Origin: Hemileia vastatrix
Lineage: Eukaryota; Basidiomycota; Pucciniomycetes; Pucciniales; Zaghouaniaceae
NCBI GenBank assembly: GCA_030280995.1
Contig: JASXTE010000001.1
Coordinates: 3,963,001 to 4,027,000, forward strand
Direction: 5' to 3'
Length of the DNA stretch: 64,000 bases
Notes under the pieces: generated by a model
Database searches by the model: none
The model's input: the letters and a program-made list of their open reading frames with translations, nothing else
What the model was told of the DNA's origin: nothing
In this document: positions 43,884 through 57,200 of the stretch, one piece after another
Position numbering within the stretch: position 1 is the first letter of the stretch
Layout of the letters: each line of letters begins with the position of its first letter
Made by a program: the position numbers and the translations under genes

Positions 43884-46800
43884 ATGTCCATTAGTTTGGC
43901 TAACAGCATGGATAACTTACATGTGGATGAAATTGAAGTGGATAATGACACTGAATCTGTAGGTTCCTCTAAATTAACTTACAAAAGTTATTCAGCTGAC
44001 AAAAAACCTTCAGGACATAGAAATGGTAAGAGAAGTGGTAAACCCCCCTCACCAAACACCTCTGAAAGAAGTAAAACCTCTAATAAATCAGGACAATCAA
44101 CTCAAAGGTATAAAAATAAAAAAGATACCTCTAACCCAACAGGTAAACAATCTGTCCAGTCACATCAAAGAACTGAAGGCAGAAAGCATGAAGGGCAAGG
44201 CAAGGGTAGACACACTCTGGAAGCAGATGCAGGAATTATTAAATCCCAAACAGGCTCAAACTCCTCATTTCACAGCCTCTCAGCCTCAGCCTCAACCTCA
44301 GCCCAATCAGGTACCCAGCTCCTTCACACAAAATCAAAGCACTCTGCAATTGGAACAGTGGAAATGGGATTACTTGATGAGCCATTACCAACAGAATGTT
44401 CAGCAACCAGCTCAACACCCTGGCCCATCCAGGACACCAACCTACTATCCATCTCCTCAGCCCCATCCTTATCAGGGAGGCAGAAGAAAGAAGGCACAGG
44501 GGAAGTTTCCTCCCTTACCATGGTGAGTAATTTGTTTGATAAACATGTTGGTATGTATAATAACAAAGCTTCTTCAGGTAATATTGTGGATTCTGGTGAA
44601 AGAAAAGTCAAACCTTTAAAAAGACAACTTCCTTTAATGAGTAGCCCCAATGATGTAATTAGAAAATTATCATTTGATGAACCTTTACATTTGACTTCTA
44701 CTTCTTTAATTAATCCTTCTCTTACAATTAAGAATGACTCTGTTTCCCCTGAAGTCTATACCTTAATTGAGAAAACTTCTGGAGAAATATTGAAAGATAC
44801 CCTTGATTTTAATGTTGTAAAAGACAAAAATTTAAGAGATGTGTTAATACATGAGAGTGATAGATTAAATAATTTGCACTTACATTGTAAAGTAACTTCT
44901 TCTGTACAAGATACAGCTTATTTTAAAATCAAAGAAACCTTGAATATTGTTCATGGCTAACAAAAACAAATAAGGAGTGACCATAGATGTATCTCAGATA
45001 AGAATATCAATCTGCATAAACCCTTGAGTGAATTGAAACCCCTTATCGAGGAAAATTATTCATTGAAAAATGAAATTAAATATCTACAAAATGAGTTTAA
45101 AAAGCTAAAAAATGATTTCTATGCACTGAGTGCCAAACACACAGTTTCTGAGGAAAGAAATGTTTTATCTCTTGCAAAAGTAAATGACCAAATGTCTGAA
45201 ATTCCAAGGATAAGAAACTATGTGTCTGACCTGCAGGAAAAATTTTCAACCTTAACCATCAATAATTATGGTATAAATGAGAATTCTGCCCATAAGCTGC
45301 ATAATAATAAAGAAAAAGAACCTGAACAGAGTTCCTCCTTTCTTCCTCATACTTCAGCCATTAAACAAACTGAAAATGAGTCTGTAAAATCTTTTGCTAC
45401 TAGCAAAAAATCTTGTGATGGTCATGTACCAGCTGTTTCTGTAAATAATGAAATTTATGAACACCTGGCTAAAATTCAGGAATTATTAATGATGAATAAT
45501 TCAAACCAAAAAATGGACCATCCCAGTAGTCAGAAAAATTGGCCTGAATTGGACCAATATCCTACCTTTGATGGTGATTCTTCTTCTGATTAGCAACACT
45601 TTATCCAAAGAATTGATAATTTAAAGAGATCTTATAAACTACCTGATGAGGAAATTGTTTCTAAGCTAATTTCTTTATTTTCCAATGTAGCTTTGATGTG
45701 GTATGAATCTGTTCTTTTAGATAACAATTATTATACATGGAATGAATGAAAATCCTTGATTGAGAATCAGTTTGGTGGTTCAAAATTCAGGTTGGCTCAG
45801 CAAAGACTGTATGAGAATACTAGATATGTATCCTCCTCTGTTGAAAAACCCATTTTTTTTCTTATGAAAGTAACAAAAATCCTGAGAGCAATTGATCCAA
45901 AGATGGATTATGATAGTTGGAGAGATAAAATCTTGTATAAATTACCAAATTCTCTTAGAGATTTAATTGTAGCTAGAACTGAGCATGTGAGGGAAAACTC
46001 TTCTTTCATTAATATCTGTAATGAGGTACTACTCAAACATAGATATGAACCAAATAATTACATTGTTAAATCTTATCATGATCAAAATAAACCATCTACC
46101 AAGCCCCCAGAAAAATCTGGTAAACCCTCTGCCCCAGTTGCACCTAAAAAATATGCAACAAATTTTTATTATAAATGTAACAAACCATGGAAGAAAGGTC
46201 ATGTTTGTGACAAGAAAATTCATCTTGTTGAACAAAATGAAGACACTGATGAAGCTGAAATCGATATCAATAATTCTTCTAGTGACTGTGAAAGTAATAT
46301 CTCCTATGACAATGACTCTGTTAAAAATGTTTTAATGTTGGAACAGGATGTCCATTATTTAGATAATATATCTGAAGAATGTGTATTGGATTTATCTTCA
46401 GTGGAAAATTCTGAAATAATTAAAGATATTACTAACAGTTCTATAGCCATATCCCCTTTGAAAGCACCTGTTATCATTAATGGTAAAAATGTTGATGTAG
46501 TTCTTGACTCTGGTGCTGGAGGAAGTGTAGTGTCTGAAAAAGCTTTAGCTTCAGTAGATAAGGATTATTTGAGTAAATTATTACCTATAACTTCTGAAAA
46601 ATGGAGAGGGTATGGTTCTACTTAATTCCTATTGGAAAATACAAAACCTCTGTATTCTTCAAATATAATGGTGGTTTTTTCAGAGCTATTTGTGAATTGT
46701 TGTCATAAAAATGATAATTTAAGCAATTGGTTTATTGTGGGTAATGATATTTTAACCAAGTTTGGTGTGAAATTGGACCCAGCAAATAATTGCTTCACCT

Positions 46801-49800
46801 TGGGATTGAATGGCAAAAGGAAATTCAAAATTTTCTCCTCTAGAAAAACTTCTAGGCATCTGTTAAAGTCTTATAACTCACTGATCCAGTGAAAAGGCAG
46901 AACAACAATTGAATTGGATGATTTATTAAATGAAATAAATACTGCTTCTTTTTGGTGATCAGTTAACTAGTGAACAAAAGGATTCTATTATTGCCTCAAT
47001 TACCTCTTTCCCTATGGCTTTTGCTCATGGTTTTCATGTCTTAGGAAGTGTTCAGGAAGAAATGAAAATTACCTTATCCTGTAACTTGAGTGATATTCCT
47101 CCTAGTCTTAAGAAAAAACCATATCCTGCTTCTCCAACAAAAAGAAAGGATATTGAAGATAATATTGCCACATTATTAAAAATGAATATCATTGAGAAAG
47201 TGGATGTCACCCCCAAATATTGTGTCATCTCCCCAGTTTTAATTTTTTATGAAAAAGATAAGGCTAGATTATGTGGAGATTACATAGCATTAAACACTTA
47301 TACTGTTGATGATATTTATCCTTTACCCAGAATTAATTCAATACATGATACCTTGCAAGGTGCAAAATTTATTAGTTTTCTGGATGGTAATAAAGGGTAT
47401 CATCAAGTTCCTGTGGAGAAAAATTCTCAAAATTTTTTGCTTATTGCTACTCATGTGGGAATATATAAGTATTTTAGAATGCCGTTTGGCCCTATCAATG
47501 CTTCTTAGTTTTTCAAAAAGTCGTGGATAACACTTTCCATCAGGAAATAATTGAGGGATGGCTCATGATGTATATTGATGATATCATAGTTTTTTCTAAA
47601 ACTTTTGATGAACATATGGTTCATTTAAATAGGTTTTTCAAAAAATGGATTAAATCAATATGATTTTGTCCTTGAAAAAGTGTTAATTTGGTTTTCAATC
47701 TTTAAAAGTCCTTGGCCATGTTGTGTCAGGCCTACAAATTTGTGTAGACCACAACAAAGTTGCTGCAATTCAAAATGTGAAGGCACCAACTTCTGTAAGA
47801 GAAATTCAAAGTTTTTTGGGTATGTGTGGCTATTATAGACAATATATTAAAAATTATCAGGTCATAGCCTTGCCTCTTACCAAACTAACTAGGAAAGATG
47901 TTGCATTCATCTGGAATATTGACTGTCAAAAAGCTTTTGATACATTAAAATGTTGCTTAATGACAGCCCCTATCTTAGCTCTTCCAGATTTTAACAAACC
48001 ATTTGTCCTGTATACAGATGCTAGCTTTGTTGGTCTGGGTGTGCCCTTCACCAGAAACAAATTATTAATGATAGATCCTCATAGGTTGTAATTTGTTATA
48101 TTTCAAGAACCTTGAGAAATAGTGAATTGAAATATGGTGCCACTCAATTAGAGTGCTTAGCAGTTGTTTGGGCTCTTGAGAAGCTTCATTTCTATCTAGA
48201 TGACTAAAAGTTTGAATTGGTAACTTACTGTAGTGCTGTAAAGTACCTCTTAAACCTGAAAACACCTAATAGACATATGTTCAGGTGGCAACTTTCTTTT
48301 CAAGAATACAGAGGAAGAATAAAAATTATCCATAGGTCTGGAAATGTTAACTCCAATGTTAATATGCTGTCCAGATTGCCTCTGCTAAATAATGACTCAA
48401 ATCCTGCTTATGTACCTGAATATGATACTGTTCATATCCATGGTATATTTATAGTTGATATGGAAGAAGAGTTATTGCAATTAATACTGGATTCATATGA
48501 TAAGGATTCTGATTTAAATAAATTGGTTACTATCTTAAATGATCCTAAAAATGCTTCAATTCAAGCATTGATTAAAACTCTTTCTGCAAAGTATCAAAAT
48601 GCTTTGAGTAAAGAAAAGTTTTCTATTAAAGATGGTTATATATATTATAGAAGAAAACTTACTAATGTAATTGTAATTCCTCCTTCTATGAAAGAAACTA
48701 TCCTCAAACTTTGTCATGATGACATATTAGCTGGTAATTTTGATCTTGAAAAAACATTAATTAGAATCAAAAACACTGCTTGGTGGGCTAATATTTCTGA
48801 AGACACAAAATTATATGTTGAATCTTGTGATCCCTGCCAAAAATCTAAAAGGTTGACAGGTAAAAGAGCAGGTTTATTACAACATATTGAAGCACCTAAT
48901 GCTCCTTGGCAAATAATCAACATGGATTTTGTCACTGGTCTTCCTTTTGCAGGTAAAGACAGCTTTAACTCTTGTTGGGTAATAGTAGATAGATTCACAA
49001 AAATGTGCAAATTTATTCCCACCCACAAAGATGTATCCACAAAAGAATTAGCTTTCTTATGGTGGTCTTCCATGTTTAATCTTATTGGTTTTTCTAAAGC
49101 CATTATATCTGATAGAGATCTTAAATTTACTTCTGAGTTTTGGACCTCTTTGATGGATATTTGTGGCTGTGAGCTAAAATTGTCTACAGCTCACCATCCT
49201 CAGACTGATGGTCTAGCTGAGAGAATGATTCAAACTCTGGAAGATATGATTAGAAGGTATTGTGCCTTTGGTTTAGAATATAAAGACAATGACATATTTA
49301 CTCATGACTGGGTCACTCTATTACCTGGTCTTGAATTTGCATATAATAGCACTGTTCATTCTGTCACTGAGAAAATGCCTTTTGAGCTTTGGTTAGTTTA
49401 TGTCCCAAATACTCCTGCTCAGATTCTCAATAATAAATTACCTAAGTTGGAACTACACACTGGTGTAAAATCTTTTATGCAAATGAAACAGCTATGCAGA
49501 AAACATGCTCAAAGCTGTATTGATAAAGCATTTGAATATGAAAAGAAAAGATGGGATAAATCCCATAAGGAATACACATTTAACAAGGGTGATGAATTTT
49601 TGATATCTACTTTCCATTTCAGTTTACAAGGTAACAACAAATTAAAAGATCCTTTTGTAGGACCATTTGTTGTTAAAAGAATGGTTGGAGATAATGCAGT
49701 AGAAGTTGTATTGTATTCTCCATATGATAGGAAACATCCTGTTTTTCCCATTTCTTTGATTAAGCCTTATACTTCCAAAAGTAATTTATTTCCCAAAAGA

Positions 49801-50010
49801 AGAAGAAGACCTAAGAAAAACCCTCAGGAAGTCACAGAAACTGCAGAAATTGATGAAATTCTCAATGATAGAATTATCACTTCTGAAAGAGGTACTGAAT
49901 ATTTATTGAGATATAAGAAAAAATCATCTAAACATGATGAATGGATACATGGCAAGGAGATTTCAAATCTTCCTACTCTGTTAAAAAAGTACAAAAAGAA
50001 AAAATCTTAG
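43884..50010 (+). pseudogene. gag-pol: E5 gag-pol (chromovirus), heavily mutated
   Basis: The same domain order as E4 and E6. Gag 43884-45593 has a stop at 44958. Trp codons became stops at 45591-45593 (TAG) and 45747-45749 (TGA). The knuckle reads YYKCNKPWKKGHVC, losing its first Cys. Protease LDSGAGGSVVS is intact. Frameshifts or stops follow near 46622, 46890, 46950, 47507, 47640, 48090 and 48207; the RT box MYIDDIIVFS is readable near 47570. The integrase-chromodomain part 48217-50010 is open, with HHPQTDGLAERM and the chromodomain. The intact 3' end contrasts with the ruined RT region. Confidence 0.9.
44023..44526 (+). CDS. Overlapping +1-frame ORF inside E5 gag
   Basis: 167 codons in the +1 frame, starting 139 nt after the gag ATG. 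It shares with E4 and E6 the patterned segment IKKIPLTQQVNNLSSHIKEL, the motif QWKWDY, a Pro-rich part and the basic end HPYQGGRRKK, and stops after Pro-Trp (TGG TGA). It stays open although the main frame of E5 collects many stops elsewhere. Function unknown. Confidence 0.5.
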   Translation: MVREVVNPPHQTPLKEVKPLINQDNQLKGIKIKKIPLTQQVNNLSSHIKELKAESMKGKARVDTLWKQMQELLNPKQAQTPHFTASQPQPQPQPNQVPSSFTQNQSTLQLEQWKWDYLMSHYQQNVQQPAQHPGPSRTPTYYPSPQPHPYQGGRRKKAQGKFPPLPW

Positions 50011-50043
50011 TATTTTTTTTATTGTTTTTTTAGAGTGAGATAG

Positions 50044-51339
50044 TGTCAGCCAGGCTATACCAGGAGCCCAGTAAATTGTATGTTAATCTATTGGAGCTTA
50101 ATGAGGGCAACATTTTATGCATTTTATGTATATAAATTAATATTATATTGCATAATAAAATTATATAACAATTGTATTATAATATAACTAAAATAAGGTT
50201 TATATTAAATTTATTATTAAAAAAATTATAGATAAAACTAAAACTCATTAAATACTTTATATTCTATAAAATGTTGGCGGATATTTTATGTATTTAATAC
50301 TTATAAATTATTAATTAATTTATTAAATATATTATAGTTAAAAAATCAAAATATTAACTTATAATATAATTAAATAAATAAATTAAATTAAAGTATTAAA
50401 ATAAAACTTTTATATCATATGAATTATGAATATTGAGCAATTTCTTGACTCATAATTATGTCATTAAGGTATTAAATTAGTCAAAACATTTTATTAAATT
50501 AATTACTAATGTTGTATTCTAAAATTTAGTAATAATATTAAATTAATAAATTGTTTTGACCTAATTTAATTCTTACACTAATAAAATGGGCTATATTAAT
50601 TAATATCTTATGTTCCAGACTTAATTAATTAATTACACTAATTATTTTATTAAAATAGTTTAATTTTTATGTCTCACTTAAAATGGGCTATTATCAAACG
50701 TGTTATAAATTGAATTAGTTAATACTTCAAGTGTTTCAATCTTATTTAATTACTCACTTATTTTTAAAGATTTGTTTGGGGTTAAATTGGTGGAATTTTT
50801 GGGCTCTTACTTATTTTTTAATTAATTGTTTTATATTTTTCCCTTACAGATTTGGTACACTTAAATTTAACTCTTAATTATTTATTATCTTCTTTTTTAT
50901 AGGATATAATTTCTTGTGGCGCTTCAGAGGGCCCCTTGCCTATATAAGGGCCTTGGGAAACCCCCCGTAGCTCTATCACTTATTATACACTCAAACTTGA
51001 ATATATTTTTTAATATAATATGTTTATTATTATTTTTATTAGTATTACAATTCTAATTTAAATTTTATATAAATAACTACAGGTTGCAATAAGTCTAATA
51101 GTAATAATAGTGTTTTCTGCGCAGAGAAAGTAATACTTATTTTAAATAAATATATTATAATTTAATAAGCCTCACTGTTGTGTCAAAACTCAAGAAATTC
51201 TATTCGCTTTCATCTTTTCTAAAATAACTATATTAATTTATTAATTAGTTTCTCTACCTTCAAACTTTTTCCTATTTTTCCTCCTCCTCTTCTCTGCTCT
51301 TTCCATTTTCTTCTCCTTCTTCTAGATGACTGGCCCACA
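50044..51339 (+). repeat. E5 3' LTR
   Basis: 1296 bp. TATA box CTATATAAG at about 50940-50948. Polypurine tract AGAGTGAGATAG just before it. Confidence 0.9.
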
Positions 51340-51344
51340 CCTTA

Positions 51345-51626
51345 CATCAATAAAATTCAGGGGAGATTATTACCTAATTTTCAAATCTGAAATGAAATTT
51401 ATTTAAAATGATATAGAATTTTATTTTAATAACACTATTTAGAAATTCAAACTGGTGGTGAGATGATAAAAGTATGTTGTTGATGAGGATTTTCACACAG
51501 GTGTCAGTATTATTTTACCATCTGGAATTCCAAAAGTGCAATACTTTAGATTCAAGTAAGGACAAATGATGGTATTAGAATCTCATGATATAAATACTTT
51601 TGATAAAACTAAAAGTAATTATTAAA
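51345..51626. other. No gene recognised
   Basis: AT-rich flank right of E5; nothing recognised. Confidence 0.4.
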
Positions 51627-52097
51627 TTAGGAACTAAAAAGAATATCCAGTTCCTCATAGAGAGGACACAAGACATTGAGATTGTTGGAAACAGTAGTAA
51701 TTCCATTCTCCAAATCATAATCATCAATACAAAAGTCAGTGGAAGTGAAAGTAAAATGGGCCTTTTTATATTTTGATTTATAAGTTTTTAACCTCTCCTT
51801 CATTTTCTTAGAATTGATGTCAATTCTCCCTTTTTTTCTTTTTTAATTCATTTCCCATCAACAAGAAGACATTGATCTTTGATGAATGTGGACTTCGTGT
51901 TTGGTTAGTATTCTCACATCCAAAAGATGCATCATAATTTAATTTAATTTTGACGAAGTTGATGATGATGAGATAATCTTCATTTTTTAGCTTTTCATAC
52001 TTTAATTTCTCAGGTGATGGGCTTGCATTGCAGGAAGAACTTTGTGATGAAGCATTTTTTGAGTTTCCTTTTGATTGTTGGATTTTCCAGGAGACAT
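51627..52097 (-). pseudogene. Decayed Myb/SANT-like protein fragment
   Basis: Reading the minus strand across frames from an ATG at 52097 gives MSPGKSNNQK, then YEKLKNEDYLIIINFVKIK and PHSSKINVFLLMGNELKKK, then KMKERLKTYKSKYKKAH and DDYDLENGITTVSNNL-NVLCPLYEELDILF. The order (Trp/Asp-rich SANT-like part, then KER.K.YK..YK, then D-x-x-x-G-I-x-T-I-x-x-x-L-x-x-x-C-P-x-Y-x-x-M/L-D-x-L-F) resembles a large family of Myb/SANT-like proteins in rust genomes. At least two frameshifts. Family assignment is from memory of the pattern and is tentative. Confidence 0.45.
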
Positions 52098-52734
52098 TAT
52101 GAAACTTTTACATTACAAGAAAAGAGATTAAGAGGTTGAAAACATAAAAAAAGAGGAAAAAAACATTCCTGGTTAAAACATTTCAATAAAATGTTTAAGA
52201 TCTCAGTGAGGGGTGTGTGCCAAGTATTGATGAGAAGATGGAGATCTGGGTGTCACATGTGAAAGGAGCAGGGTGTGAAAGGAAGAGATTTTGGGGCTCA
52301 CATGTGGTTTTGAAAAAAAATTGTGGGAAAAAAGCTGTTTTGAGGTCATTATTGACACCCATTTTTAAAACAAGTGATATTTTTGAGAAATTTAAGTGCT
52401 TATTTTTAAGTACTGATTTGGTTTGAAATCCATAATTAATTTAATTGTGAATTTTCCAGAACTGACACCCACTATTATGTGGGTATTTTTTATATTTTAT
52501 TACTTTTTAATCTTTAAATTTCAATATATATAGATAACAATCAATACATCTGTATGTTGAGTTACTAAACATTTATACAAATCCATACACCATAATTAAA
52601 ATATACTTGATATTATAAATTAAATATACAGCTTTTGTATCATTTGTATAATGCTGATTTATGTCTAATAATACTTAGGAGTTAATTGTTTAACCTTATA
52701 TATTTCATGTTTCAGGAAATATTTATGGCACTAA
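52098..52734. other. No gene recognised
   Basis: AT-rich; a small inverted pair CCCAC/GTGGG near 52467. Nothing else recognised. Confidence 0.4.
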
Positions 52735-52762
52735 ACTCTGTTCTTTGCCTAAAGAACAGAGT
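52735..52762. repeat. Perfect 12-bp hairpin
   Basis: ACTCTGTTCTTT, loop GCCT, AAAGAACAGAGT. Followed by a pyrimidine-rich stretch to 52986. Confidence 0.85.
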
Positions 52763-52986
52763 CCATCCTCCTATTCTCACACTTATTTTTCATAAATCCT
52801 TACCCCTTTCAATTAAATCAACACATTTTCTTCTTCCCTCTGCAGCCTTTCTTCTCCCTACCCCACCAAACCCCATTGAACGCCCTCCCCTTTTGCATCA
52901 CATTCTATCCCTCCCAATACTTCTGAGACCCTTTATATATACTCTAAATCATTTCCAAACCATTTTTCTACCCCACATACCCTCTC

Positions 52987-54163
52987 TGTCAGTACAGTCT
53001 AGTATATAAGTATGATATAATAGTGTTATTTTATGGTCCTACTACTTATTAATAAATGATTTAGTGATTAAACCTCAGGGGAAGACTAATAGAATAGTTA
53101 TACTCAAGTTAAACTCACAATACTTGGATTTAAATGCGTGCTAGTGGTGGAAAATAGAAGGATAAAATATAGTTATAGCTTTTATAAAGATAATATCAAT
53201 TTATAAGGGCTTTATAATATATTTCTAGATGTTAATAATTGTAGTGTAGTGTTTATTTGAAGTGTAGTAATTGAATGATTATAATAAACCGTCAAAATCC
53301 CTCCTTACTTATACCCAAATCCACTGGAGTGCACAGACCTTCAATCCAGATGATGTCACTGCTATCCCCGGCAATTACAGCACTGTGAGGGCCCATCACC
53401 TCCCCATGGCGTCCACTTCAAGCAGTTTCAACACCCAGACCTCCAGTAAGGACCCTCCATCACTATTAATAATAACACAGAGTCATACCATAAATAGAAA
53501 TCCCAGATAAAAGCAGATACCATAAAGAAACAGGTAAAATAAAAGATCAAAAAGAGATTTAATGAAACTAAAAGCATATAAAGGAAACAAATAAAATGTC
53601 CAAGCCCCCAATAACATCCCCAAGCATCCACATTAACCCAAAAACATATTTCCAACCCATAAATCCGTGAATAACCATCCAAGGAAGTAATTTTAGTTGT
53701 CCAAACTGGGTGTATGCGCCTGATATAGGTGTCTATGCTTCTGTAGGCGTTGTGAGTCCACTGATTTCGTCCATATGACCTAAAATAAGCAGAAAAACAA
53801 AGGTTATAGGCTATTAAGGGGCTAAAACCCACTTATATACCTAAATATACATAATATACTGCATATTTCACTGAATATGAGATTTATGTATACATATAAG
53901 CTTATGTATGTCAATAATTACTTCATATCACTTAAGATAAGTATATTATGACTCCATTAACACCTTAATAAGTATTATTAGGCCATGGATAAGCTATTTA
54001 AACTATTATAAATTATATAATAGAATAATAATTATATATATATATAATAAAATAATATATATTATTATTTTAACCTTATTTTTAAGATATAAGCTTAATC
54101 TAGTTAAGGTTATCTTATTTTAAGCATAAGAAATACTCAGTCCTAAGGATATTTAGGCTGACA
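52987..54163 (-). repeat. E6 3' LTR
   Basis: 1177 bp, partner 60658-61834. Confidence 0.93.
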
Positions 54164-54175
54164 CTCCCTCACTCC
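54164..54175 (-). other. E6 polypurine tract
   Basis: GGAGTGAGGGAG on the minus strand next to the LTR; same core as in E4. Confidence 0.8.
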
Positions 54176-54278
54176 AAAAAAACAATAAAAAAAATGTTAA
54201 GACATTTTAATTAATCTTAAGGAATGAAATAATAAAATAAAAAATAATTTTTATAATACATATACTGAATGAACAGTA

Positions 54279-57200
54279 TTATTTAGATTTAAATTTTTTC
54301 AAGAGATTTTTAAGATCAGAGATTTCATTTTCTGGAATCCACTGGTCATATTCACTTGATTTATTTTTAAATCTTAGTAGATACTCAACTCCCTTTTCTT
54401 TTGTAAGGTGTCTCTTTTTAAGTATCTTTTCAATTTCTGCTTTTTCCACTATTTCTTCAGGTTGCTGTTTATGCCTTCCTGATCTTCTTGGAAAGAGAGC
54501 AGTATCATTAGAATGGTATGGTTTTATAAGAGAAATAGGAAATACTGGATGTTTTCTATCATAAGGTGCATATAGAATAACCTCAACAGCATTATTACCA
54601 ACCATCTTTTTAACTACAAATGGTCCAATGAATGGATCCTTCAATTTAACATTACCATTTAAATTGAAATGTAGCGTTGAAATAAGGACTTCATCACCCT
54701 CTTTGAACATTTGTTCTTTATGGGCTTTATCCCATCTTTTCTTTTCATACTCAAAAGCCTTATTTATACATTCTTGAGCATGTTTTCTGCATAGTTCCTG
54801 CATCTGAAGAAAAGATTTAGTACCTGGATGAATATCCAATCTAGGTAACTTATTAAGAGTTTTAGCAGGGGTATTAGGTACATAACCCAACCATAACTCA
54901 AATGGCTTTTTGCCAGTGACAGAATGTACTGTACTATTATATGCAAATTCTAAACCTGGGATAAGGGTTACCCAATCATGCGTGAATTTGTCATTGTCTT
55001 TAAAATTAAGACCAAAAGCACAGTATCTTCTTATCATATCTTCTAAGGTTTGTATCATTCTTTCTGCTAGCCCATCAGTTTGTGGATGGTGTGCTGTAGA
55101 AAGTTTTAATTGACACCCTGAAACATCCATAAGTGACGTCCAGAACTCAGAAGTAAATTTAGGATCTCTGTCAGAAACTATTGCTTTGGGGAAACCTGCT
55201 GTATTTAACATTTGTGTCCACCATAAAAAAGCTAAGTCCTTTGCAGAAACCTCTTTGTGGGTAGGAATAAATTTACACATCTTTGTAAATCTATCTACAA
55301 TTACCCAGCAGGAGTTATAACTCTTATGCCCTGCTATTGGCAAACCTGTTACAAAGTCCATGTTAATGATTTCCCATGGAGCTTTTGGTTGCTCAATTTG
55401 TTGTAATAAACCAGCTCTCTTTCCTGTTAATCTTTTAGATTTTTGACAAGAATCACATGTTTCAACATATTTCTGAACATCCTCAGACATGTTAATCCAC
55501 CAAGCTGTGTTTTTTACTCTGGTTAATGTTTTATGGTAGTCAAAATGACCTGCTAATATATCATCATGACATATACTTAACATTAACTCCTTCATTGAAG
55601 GGGGAATTACAATTACATTACTTAATTTTTTCCTGTAATATATAAAACCATCCTCAATGGAAAACTTTCCTTTCTCTAATGCCTCTTTATACTTATCTGG
55701 TAATGTTTTTATTAAAACATTCATTGAAGCATTAGATGGATCATTTAATATTGTAGTTAATTTACTTAAGTCAGGATCTGAATTATAATTATCAAGAATT
55801 GATTGCATAAATTCATCCTCAAGATCTACAATATAAATGCCATAAATGTTAATAATCTCTGATTCAGGAACATAAGCAGGATTATCATCATTATTAGGCA
55901 GAGGTACTCTAGATAACAGATCTACATTAGAGTGCAAGGTTCCTGCTCTATGTGTAATAGTCATCCGTCCTCTGTATTCTTGTACAGCTAATTGCCATCT
56001 AAACATGTGTCTATTAGGAGTTTTCATGTTTAAGAGTGACTTAACTGCACTACAGTCAGTTATTAACTCAAATTTTTGGTCTTCAAGGTAATAATGTAGC
56101 TTTTCAAGAGCCCATACTACTGCCAAACATTCAAGTTGAGTAGCACCATATTTTAATTCACTACTTCTCAGAGTACGTGAAATATAGCAGATTACTACTT
56201 CTGACATTTTACCTTCAATAAGTTGTTTTTGATGCAAAGCAGCACCCAGTCCAATAAAACTTGCATCTGTATATAATACAAAAGGTAATTGGAAATCTGG
56301 TAATCCCAAGATAGGAGCTGTCATTAAGCATTCTTTCAACTTATTAAAAGCTTGTTGTCTTTCATTATTCCAAATGAAAGCTTCTGATTTCTTTATCAGT
56401 GTGGTCAGTGGTGCAGCAATTGATTGGTAGTTTTTTATATATTGTCTATAATAACCACACATTCCAAGAAAAGATTGTACATCCTTCACATTTTGAGGAA
56501 TGCCAATATTCTTTATTGCAGCCACTTTATTTTGGTCTACACATATTTGTAAGCCAGATACAATATGACCAAGCACTTTTAAAGATTCAAACCCAAATTT
56601 ACATTTTTTCAATGCAAGGGTCATTTTTATTTCATCCATTTTCTGAAATACTTTCCTTAAATGGATTAAGTGTTCATCAAAAGTTTTAGAGAACACTATG
56701 ATGTCATCAATGTATACCATTAACCATCCCTCAATCATTTCATTATGGAATGTTATATCCATTAACTTTTGAAATACTGATGGAGCATTCTTTGGTCCAA
56801 ATGGCATTCTGACATACTTATAAATTCCCATGTGTGTTGTTATCAACAAAAAGTTCTGTGAATTCTTTTCAACAGGAATTTGATGGTACCCTTTATTTCC
56901 ATCTAGGCAACTTATATATTTAGCACCTTTAAGGGTAGCATGTATAGAGGCAATCCTTGGCAAGGGATAAATATCATCTACTGTAAATGTATTTAATGCT
57001 CTATAATCACCGCACAGTCTTGCTTTATCTTGTTCATAAGAAATCAGCACTGGTGATATTACACAATATTTTGGTGTTGTTTCAACCTTCTCAAGAATGT
57101 TCATCTTTAATAACATCTTAATATTATCCTCTATGTCTTTCCTCTTCATTGGTGAAGCAGGATATGGTTTCTTTTTAAGACTAGCAGGAATATTATCCAT

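Larger units (their letters stand above)
33075..51339 (+). mobile_element. Chromodomain Gypsy element E5, 5' LTR split by E4
   Basis: Starts TGTCAGCCAGGCTATACC and ends GGCCCACA. A 5-bp TSD CCTTA is at 33070-33074 and 51340-51344. The 5' LTR is 33075-33366 plus 42216-43200 and the 3' LTR is 50044-51339. Without E4 the element is about 9.4 kb. The gag-pol frame is broken many times. Confidence 0.9.

Noticed and set aside
53428..53832. 134-codon ORF, identical at 61099-61503
   Set aside because: It lies within the E6 LTRs, which are nearly identical because the element is young; identity is not evidence of coding.
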